Positions 5,094 through 9,762 of a DNA stretch of 9,762 bases are shown here, in pieces. The position numbers were made by a program, and so were the translations under genes. How positions within the stretch are numbered: the stretch's first letter is position 1; every line of letters starts with the position of its first letter. The notes under the pieces were generated by a model. That model saw nothing but the letters and a program-made list of their open reading frames with translations, did no database searches and was not told the DNA's origin. Source of the stretch: Solirubrobacterales bacterium (lineage in GTDB: Bacteria > Actinomycetota > Thermoleophilia > Solirubrobacterales > Solirubrobacteraceae); contig JAOPZO010000069.1 in NCBI GenBank assembly GCA_025964065.1, positions 1 to 9,762 of the forward strand. Direction: 5' to 3'.

Positions 5094-7642
5094 TGGTGCA
5101 TGAGCGCATCGAGGACGTCGACCCGGCTCGCCTTGCGGGCCGGCACCACCGCGGCCAGCACCCCGGCGAGCGCCCCGAGAACGACGAGCACGACGAGCGT
5201 CGCGTAGGGGAGGGCCAGCACGAAGCCCTCGCTGCCGAGGGGGCGCGAGACGAGCACCCCGAAGAGCACGCCGATGCTCACCCCGAGGACGGCGCCCATC
5301 ACGGCGGTGATGATCGCTTCGCCGCGGACCACCTGGCGGACCTGCCGGCGAGACGCGCCGATCGCCCGCAGGAGCCCGAGCTCACGGGTGCGCTCGTACA
5401 CGGAGAGGGCGAGCGTGTTCACGATCCCGAACAGGGCGATGACCACCGAGAGCGCCAGGAGCGCGTAGAACACGTAGAGGATCGCGTTGATCGAGCCGAC
5501 CTGGCTGTCGATGAACTCCCCGCGGGTCTGGGCTTCGAGCGTCGGGAAGTCGCGGTCGAGCAGCCCGCCCAGCGCCGCGCCCACCTCGGCGCTCCGGGCG
5601 CCGGGCTCGGCGGCGACGAGCGTCGCCAGGACCGTGCGCGCGCCGAAGCGGTCGCGGAGCGTGGCCTCGGGCACGACGAGGTCGCCGAGCAGCCGGCCGC
5701 GGTCCTCGAAGGTGCCGCGCACGACGAAGCGGATCGGCTCCTCCGTCGGCGTGCGCACGACGAGCGCGGAGCCCGTGCGCAGCCCGCGCTCGTCCGCGAA
5801 CGCCTCCTCGAGCATCGCGTCCCGGGAGCCCAGGGCGCGCAGGCGGTCGTCCGAGCCGTCGACCCAGCCCACCTCCACGACGTCGGGGGCGGCCATGGGA
5901 TCCAGGCCGGCGAGGACGACCTCCTTGCCCGAGACGAGGCGCCCCCGGCCGATCCGCAGGTTCGATGCGGTCCGCACGCCGTCGAGGCCTGCGGCCGCGG
6001 GGGCGACGGTCTCCGGAGTGAGCCCGGACGGGTCGATGACGACGAAGTCCGCCGTGACCGCGTCCTCGAACGCGCCGGAGAACGACGCCTTGAAGCCGTT
6101 CACGAAGATCGCCACGAACGCGACGAGCGCGACGCCGACCATCAGCGCGGCGGCCGTCCCGGCCGTCCGGCCCGGCGCGCGCACCGCGTTGCCGCGGGCC
6201 ATCTTCGCGGCGATCCCGCCCGTCGCGGCGAGCGGCCGGCCGATGACCGAGGCGAGCGGGGCGACGAGGACGGGGGAGAGCATCCCGACCCCGACGAACA
6301 CGAGGACAGCGCCGATCCCGAGCAGCGTCAGCGCGGTGCTCGTCGTGAGGCCCGCGAAGAGCCCGACGAGCATCAGGACGAGCCCGAGCCCGGCGACGCC
6401 GCACTCCACGGCGAGCGTCCGCCGCCGTCGCCCGCGGGGCGGCGTGACGGCTCCGGTGCGCATGGCGTCCATGGGCGAGACGCGCGTCGCGCGCAGGGCC
6501 GGGACAAGGCTCGAGAGGACGGTGGCGAGCGTCCCGAGCACCAGGGCGACCGCGACGGTGCGCGGAGCGATCACGAGCGCGGTGCCGGGCAGGTCGAACC
6601 CGGCGAGCGCGAACAGGCCGCGGAGCAGCGGCGCGAGCCCGATGCCTGCGAGCAGGCCCAGGACGGAGCCGACCACGCCGACGAGCAACGCCTCGAGGAC
6701 CACGGCGCCCATCACCTGCCGCCGGGAGGCGCCGATCGTGCGCAGCATCCCGAACTCCCGGATGCGCTGCGCGACGGTGATCGAGAAGGTGTTGAAGATG
6801 ACGAAGCACCCGACGAGCAGCGCGATGACGCCGAAGGAGAGGAGCCCGAGCGTCAGGTAGCGCAGGATGTCCGAGAGCTCCGCCGAGGTCGCGGCCGCGT
6901 CCTCGTCGCCCGTGCGCACGAGGCCCGCGACCCCCACCGCCGCGCTGACGCGCCGCTTCAGCTCGGCCTGCGTGAGGCCGTCCTGCGCCTGGACGTCGAG
7001 CTCCGTGAGCTCGCCCGGTGTTCCGACGAGGGCCTGCACCTCCGCGAGGGAGAAGACCGAGAGCGCCGCGCCGGCGATCGACCCCGCGCCGCCGAAGGTC
7101 ACCAGGCCGACGACCTCGTAGGCCCGCGGCCGATCGACCCCCTGGACCCGGAGTCGGTCGCCGAGCCGGACCCCCGCGTCCTCGGCCGCCACCGTCGAGA
7201 TGGCCATCTCCCCGTCGGTGCGGGGCGCGCGCCCCCGGTACTCGAACGGGTCGAAGCGGGCCGGCACCGCGGAGAACGCCAGGGTCGGGGCGCCCGAGGT
7301 CGGCCCGACGCGGTCGCCGTCCGCGTCGACCACCGTCACCGGGGCCTGGCGGATGGAGCCCGCCGCGGCCTCGACCCCGTCCACACCACGGACGCGGTCC
7401 TGCAGCGCCGCCGGGAACGTGACCAGGGACGCCCCGTCGAGCTGGTCGTCGCCGCCCGGGGCGAGGACCTTCACGTCGACGTTCTCGCCCGCGGTGGCCA
7501 CGAGGGCGTCGAAGGACTTCGAGATGGTGTCGGTGAGGACGAGGGTGCCGGCGATGAGCGCGACGCCGAGGACGACCGCGAGCAGCGTGAAGGCGGTCCG
7601 CGCCCGGCGCTCGAGCATCCCGCGGAGCGCGAGGCGGCTCAC
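5090..7642 (-). CDS. ABC exporter permease with two FtsX domains, 850 aa
   Basis: Membrane component of a MacB/LolCDE-type ABC system that works from the outer face of the cytoplasmic membrane by mechanotransmission; cargo unknown. Seen: about ten hydrophobic helices, near residues 17-37, 262-285, 313-340, 357-382, 412-431, 436-458, 494-516, 718-743, 775-800 and 812-834. Two extracytoplasmic domains lie at about 38-261 and 517-717. Each FtsX core carries the same cytoplasmic coupling segment: REFGMLRTIGASRRQV (295-310) and RELGLLRAIGASRRQV (753-768). The length is normal for fused double-FtsX permeases, which carry both halves in one chain. The start is the GTG at 7642: it overlaps the ATPase stop as GTGA, and the first helix follows 16 residues later. 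The frame runs open to 8635 but that part is antisense-like noise over the ATPase gene. Confidence 0.95.
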   Translation of the reverse strand: MSRLALRGMLERRARTAFTLLAVVLGVALIAGTLVLTDTISKSFDALVATAGENVDVKVLAPGGDDQLDGASLVTFPAALQDRVRGVDGVEAAAGSIRQAPVTVVDADGDRVGPTSGAPTLAFSAVPARFDPFEYRGRAPRTDGEMAISTVAAEDAGVRLGDRLRVQGVDRPRAYEVVGLVTFGGAGSIAGAALSVFSLAEVQALVGTPGELTELDVQAQDGLTQAELKRRVSAAVGVAGLVRTGDEDAAATSAELSDILRYLTLGLLSFGVIALLVGCFVIFNTFSITVAQRIREFGMLRTIGASRRQVMGAVVLEALLVGVVGSVLGLLAGIGLAPLLRGLFALAGFDLPGTALVIAPRTVAVALVLGTLATVLSSLVPALRATRVSPMDAMRTGAVTPPRGRRRRTLAVECGVAGLGLVLMLVGLFAGLTTSTALTLLGIGAVLVFVGVGMLSPVLVAPLASVIGRPLAATGGIAAKMARGNAVRAPGRTAGTAAALMVGVALVAFVAIFVNGFKASFSGAFEDAVTADFVVIDPSGLTPETVAPAAAGLDGVRTASNLRIGRGRLVSGKEVVLAGLDPMAAPDVVEVGWVDGSDDRLRALGSRDAMLEEAFADERGLRTGSALVVRTPTEEPIRFVVRGTFEDRGRLLGDLVVPEATLRDRFGARTVLATLVAAEPGARSAEVGAALGGLLDRDFPTLEAQTRGEFIDSQVGSINAILYVFYALLALSVVIALFGIVNTLALSVYERTRELGLLRAIGASRRQVRQVVRGEAIITAVMGAVLGVSIGVLFGVLVSRPLGSEGFVLALPYATLVVLVVLGALAGVLAAVVPARKASRVDVLDALMHQ

Positions 7643-8373
7643 GCTGCGACGGACTTCATGAGCTCGAGGACGGCGTCCGTGTCGCCGGCGTCCTCGTCGC
7701 GGACGATCCGCCCGTCGGCCATGACCACGAGCCGGTCCGCGCAGGAGGCTGCACCGGCGTCGTGGGTGACCATGATGATCGTCTGGCCGAAGTCGTCGGC
7801 GGCGCGGCGCAGCAGCGCCAGCACCTCGGAGGAGGCGACGGAGTCGAGGTTGCCGGTGGGCTCGTCGGCGAACACCACCGCCGGGTGGTGGATCAGCGCG
7901 CGCGCCACGGCGACGCGCTGCTGCTGGCCCCCCGACAGCTCCGCGGGCCGGTGGCTCAGCCGGTCGCCGATCCCGACGGTGGAGACGAGGAGGTCGAACC
8001 AGGGCCGGTCGACCTCCCTGCCCGCCAGCGTCACCGGGAGCACGATGTTCTCCTCCGCGGTGAGCACCGGGACGAGGTTGAAGCCCTGGAAGACGAACCC
8101 GAGGCGGTCGCGGCGCAGCCGCGTGAGGGCACCGTCGTCGAGGCCCGACAGTTCCGTGCCGTCGATGGCGACGCTCCCGGAGGTCGGCCGGTCGAGGCCG
8201 GCGAGGAGGTGGACCAGCGTCGACTTGCCCGAGCCCGACGGGCCCATGATCGCCGTGAAGCCGCCGGTCGGGAAGTCGATGGACACGTCCTGGAGCGCGT
8301 GCACGGCGGTCGGCCCTTCTCCGAAGGTCCGGCCGAGGTCGACTGCCGAGACGATGAGCGCGGGGGAGGGCAC
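7639..8373 (-). CDS. ABC transporter ATP-binding protein (MacB/LolD type), 244 aa
   Basis: Cytoplasmic ATPase that drives the double-FtsX permease encoded directly downstream. All catalytic motifs are present: Walker A GPSGSGKST (residues 44-52), Q-loop FVFQGFNLVP (93-102, Gln96), signature LSGGQQQRVAVARAL (146-160), Walker B VVFADEP (166-172), D-loop NLDS (175-178) and H-loop VTHD (202-205, His204). The extended Q-loop sequence and the LSGGQQQRVAVARAL signature are typical of the MacB/LolD/FtsE group. The start is GTG at 8373, since no other start codon lies close upstream in frame and the first core strand begins a few residues later; the ribosome site is weak. The stop overlaps the permease GTG by four bases. 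A 54-base gap separates it from the unrecognised gene upstream, without an obvious terminator, so readthrough from that gene is possible. Confidence 0.96.
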   Translation of the reverse strand: MPSPALIVSAVDLGRTFGEGPTAVHALQDVSIDFPTGGFTAIMGPSGSGKSTLVHLLAGLDRPTSGSVAIDGTELSGLDDGALTRLRRDRLGFVFQGFNLVPVLTAEENIVLPVTLAGREVDRPWFDLLVSTVGIGDRLSHRPAELSGGQQQRVAVARALIHHPAVVFADEPTGNLDSVASSEVLALLRRAADDFGQTIIMVTHDAGAASCADRLVVMADGRIVRDEDAGDTDAVLELMKSVAA

Positions 8374-8427
8374 TCGCCCATCGTGCTCGTCGCCTGCCGC
8401 GCCGGGAACGGGGGACTCTGCCCTGGC

Positions 8428-9063
8428 TCAGGGGTAGTTCACCGCAGATCCGCCAGGGTGCGTGGACCGGTGAGCCGCGACGACGAGCCCCGCGTCCCAC
8501 CCGGGGGCGCGGGTTCCCACGGGCGGACGCAGCCCCTCGGTCGGGAGCCCGGCACGGCTCACGATCCAGGAGACGGTCGAGTTCGACGTCCACATCTCCC
8601 CGGCTCCCAGCTCGTCGCGCCCCCAGACCGGGCACGGGACCGCCGCTGCGAGGCCCAGGACGCGACGCGCGAGGCGCGGGTCGTCGGTGAGCCGGTGCGC
8701 GAGGCCGACCGCGGCATCGAGGTCGCCGATGCAGCCCCCGCGCCAGCAGCGGACCTCGTACCGGAAGGCCCGTAGGCGGCCCGCCGCACGGTGGCCGACG
8801 GCGCCCGACGCCACGACCCCGCGGCTGCGGCGGTCGCGGTCGGGGGACGGCGCGACCTCGATCGTGTGGACGACGCCGTCGAGCTCGACGACGAGCGCCG
8901 CGTGGAGCAGCGCCAGCCGCGGCCGCCGCTGGCGCGCCGCGGCGATCGCCTCGAACAGCAGCCCGTTGCGGCGCACGGAGGAGCCTCCGGCGCCCAGCGG
9001 GATCCAGAAGAGGTCGACGCCGGCGTCCGGCCGCGGGCGGACTGCGTGCTCCACGTCGGGCAT
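8428..9063 (-). CDS. Unrecognised 211-aa protein with NlpC/P60-like permuted motif
   Basis: I do not know a named function. The sequence looks like a conserved family, with dense aromatic and glycine motifs: DLFWIPLGAGG (residues 17-27), RRNGLLFEAIAA (31-42), LLHAALVVELDG (52-63, His54), RAFRYEVRCWRGGCI (98-112), CPVWGRDELGAGEMW (144-158) and NSTVSWIVSRAGL (161-173). There is no signal peptide or membrane helix. Inference: a histidine on a strand followed much later by Asn-x-x-x at a helix start, with W and a helix ending in RAG, recalls circularly permuted papain-like folds (LRAT/PPPDE/NlpC relatives, which read Asn-Cys there). Ser162 occupies the Cys position, so it may be an inactive or serine variant. 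ATG 9063 is the first in-frame start after the kinase; no clear ribosome site is visible. It lies 67 bases after the kinase gene and 54 before the ATPase. Confidence 0.8.
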   Translation of the reverse strand: MPDVEHAVRPRPDAGVDLFWIPLGAGGSSVRRNGLLFEAIAAARQRRPRLALLHAALVVELDGVVHTIEVAPSPDRDRRSRGVVASGAVGHRAAGRLRAFRYEVRCWRGGCIGDLDAAVGLAHRLTDDPRLARRVLGLAAAVPCPVWGRDELGAGEMWTSNSTVSWIVSRAGLPTEGLRPPVGTRAPGWDAGLVVAAHRSTHPGGSAVNYP

Positions 9064-9108
9064 GCCCGGAGCTTCGATGACGCCGTCCTCTGAGTCATCG
9101 GGGCCCTG

Positions 9109-9147
9109 CCCCCCTCGGGCTCCGTAGCCGCTACGGGAGCTTGGGGG
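9109..9147 (-). terminator. Strong hairpin spanning the kinase stop codon
   Basis: On the minus strand, CCCCC (9147-9143) and GCTCCCGTAG (9140-9131) face CTACGGAGC (9127-9119) and GGGGGG (9114-9109), with one bulged C and a loop of about three bases. The TAG stop of the kinase lies inside the stem. No T tract follows, so it may act as a transcript-processing, stability or attenuation element rather than a classical terminator. It separates the kinase from the 211-residue gene. Confidence 0.5.
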
Positions 9148-9762
9148 CCGCGAGGGGCAGGCAGAGCTCGACACGGGTTCCGCCGTGCCTGCCGTCCTCG
9201 ACGCGCAGGGTCCCGCCGCCGATCTCCGCACGCTCGCGCATCCCCGTGATGCCGTACCCCGTCGCCCTCTCGGGGGAGCCCGCCCGGCCCCGCCCGTCGT
9301 CGCCGACGACGAGGGCGAGCGTCTCGGCCCGGTCGCGGAGCTCGAGGCGGACGCGGGTCGCGCCGGCGTGCTTGACGACGTTCGTGAGCGCCTCCTGGGC
9401 GACCCGGTAGGCGATCGTCTCCATCTCGGGGTCCAGGCGCCGCTCCTCGAGCTCCGGGGCGAGCTCGAGGTCGAGCTCGAGGCCGTGCTCCGCCGTGATG
9501 CGCTGCGCCAGCGAACGCAGCGCCGGCGCCAGGCCGAGCTCGTCGAGGGCGGGCGGCCGGAGGTCGGCGATGATGTCGCGCAGGGCGAAGATCTCCCGCT
9601 CGAGCTGTGCCATCGCCCCGCTGATCTGCGCCTGGGCGCCCACGGGCACCTCATGCCGCGCCGCCGCGAGCGCGAGCTTCACGGCGCCGAGGCCCTGCAG
9701 GGTCTCGTCGTGGAGGTCGCGCGCCCAGCGGCGGCGCTCGGCCTCCGCGGCGGCGATCGTGT
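9131..9762 (-). CDS. Sensor histidine kinase, NarL/UhpB type (C-terminal part, start outside window)
   Basis: C-terminal 209 residues of a two-component sensor kinase; the N-terminal sensing part lies beyond 9762. Seen, counted from the first whole codon in the window: the HisKA_3 H-box RRRWARDLHDETLQGLG (residues 9-25) with His17 as phosphoacceptor; a dimerisation helix with DLRPPALDELGL (66-77), diagnostic of the NarX/UhpB/DesK group; and the HATPase_c domain with N-box AYRVAQEALTNVVKHAG (117-133), G1 box VVGDDGRG (151-158) and G2 box GYGITGMRERAEIGGG (168-183). The stop lies at 9131-9133. An internal GTG at 9682 is not the start, because the H-box lies upstream of it. Partner regulators of this class are NarL/FixJ-type response regulators, usually next door; none is seen here. 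The kinase could regulate the downstream exporter. Confidence 0.95.
   Translation of the reverse strand, partial: TIAAAEAERRRWARDLHDETLQGLGAVKLALAAARHEVPVGAQAQISGAMAQLEREIFALRDIIADLRPPALDELGLAPALRSLAQRITAEHGLELDLELAPELEERRLDPEMETIAYRVAQEALTNVVKHAGATRVRLELRDRAETLALVVGDDGRGRAGSPERATGYGITGMRERAEIGGGTLRVEDGRHGGTRVELCLPLAAPKLP

Noticed and set aside
5096..8437. Very long plus-strand open frame (1113 codons) opposite the permease and ATPase
   Set aside because: It is antisense to two genes with full catalytic and topological motifs. Its translation is low-complexity, dominated by Arg, Asp, Glu, Gly, Ala and His with no hydrophobic core, as expected from a high-GC shadow frame.
7643..8635. N-terminal extension of the permease frame up to 8635
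   Set aside because: The translation is Arg/Pro/Gly-rich noise over the ATPase gene. The GTG at 7642 overlaps the ATPase stop and is followed at once by the expected first helix.
8559..9098. Minus-strand frame starting ATG ACT CAG at 9098
   Set aside because: It overlaps the 211-residue gene in another frame and gives Ser/Arg/Ala-rich noise without motifs.
9131..9682. GTG at 9682 as the kinase start
   Set aside because: The phosphoacceptor H-box (ARDLHDE) lies upstream of it in the same frame, so the gene begins outside the window.
1..9762. CRISPR array, tRNA, rRNA, insertion sequence or phage genes
   Set aside because: No regularly spaced repeats, no tRNA-like cloverleaf or conserved rRNA sequence, and no transposase or integrase motifs were found on reading through both strands.

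Overview
This is a very GC-rich window (strong G/C bias at third codon positions, several GTG starts, few A/T runs). It reads as chromosomal DNA of a high-GC actinobacterium. The gene content and sequence style would fit the Thermoleophilia/Solirubrobacterales, but no rRNA or marker gene here proves that. I see no tRNA, rRNA, CRISPR array, insertion sequence, integrase or phage gene.

Layout. Left part, plus strand: an alpha/beta-hydrolase (16-969), then a small three-helix membrane protein with an acidic, Pro/Gly-rich tail (1008-1409). Next comes a decay zone (about 1410-2510). It holds an intact RibD/DHFR-like reductase on the minus strand (1680-2243), flanked by two broken plus-strand gene fragments. 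One is a frameshifted remnant resembling the YdeI/OmpD-associated family (about 1445-1677). The other is the C-terminal remnant of a deazaflavin-dependent nitroreductase-type protein (about 2340-2480). A perfect 22-bp inverted repeat (2325-2346) lies at the edge of the second remnant. A pyridoxal kinase (2515-3363, plus) follows and overlaps tail-to-tail with a UDP-galactopyranose mutase gene (3326-4480, minus).

Right part, all minus strand and read from right to left: the 3' part of a NarL/UhpB-type sensor histidine kinase (runs off the window at 9762), an unrecognised 211-residue protein (8428-9063), an ABC exporter ATPase (7639-8373), its 850-residue double-FtsX permease (5090-7642) and a GNAT acetyltransferase (4578-5093). 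ATPase/permease and permease/GNAT each overlap by four bases (GTGA), so these three are very probably one translationally coupled operon. The kinase and the 211-residue protein may belong to the same transcript, although a strong hairpin spans the kinase stop codon.

How the genes work together: the ATPase and permease form a MacB/LolCDE-like complex, and the kinase upstream could be part of a signalling unit controlling it, as is common for such exporters. Its response regulator is not in the window. The glf gene makes UDP-galactofuranose for cell-surface glycans, and pdxY salvages vitamin B6. I find no convincing new multi-gene system. The observations most worth a second look are the two gene remnants around the reductase and the 211-residue protein, whose conserved-looking motif resembles permuted NlpC/P60-type folds but has Ser where Cys would be expected.
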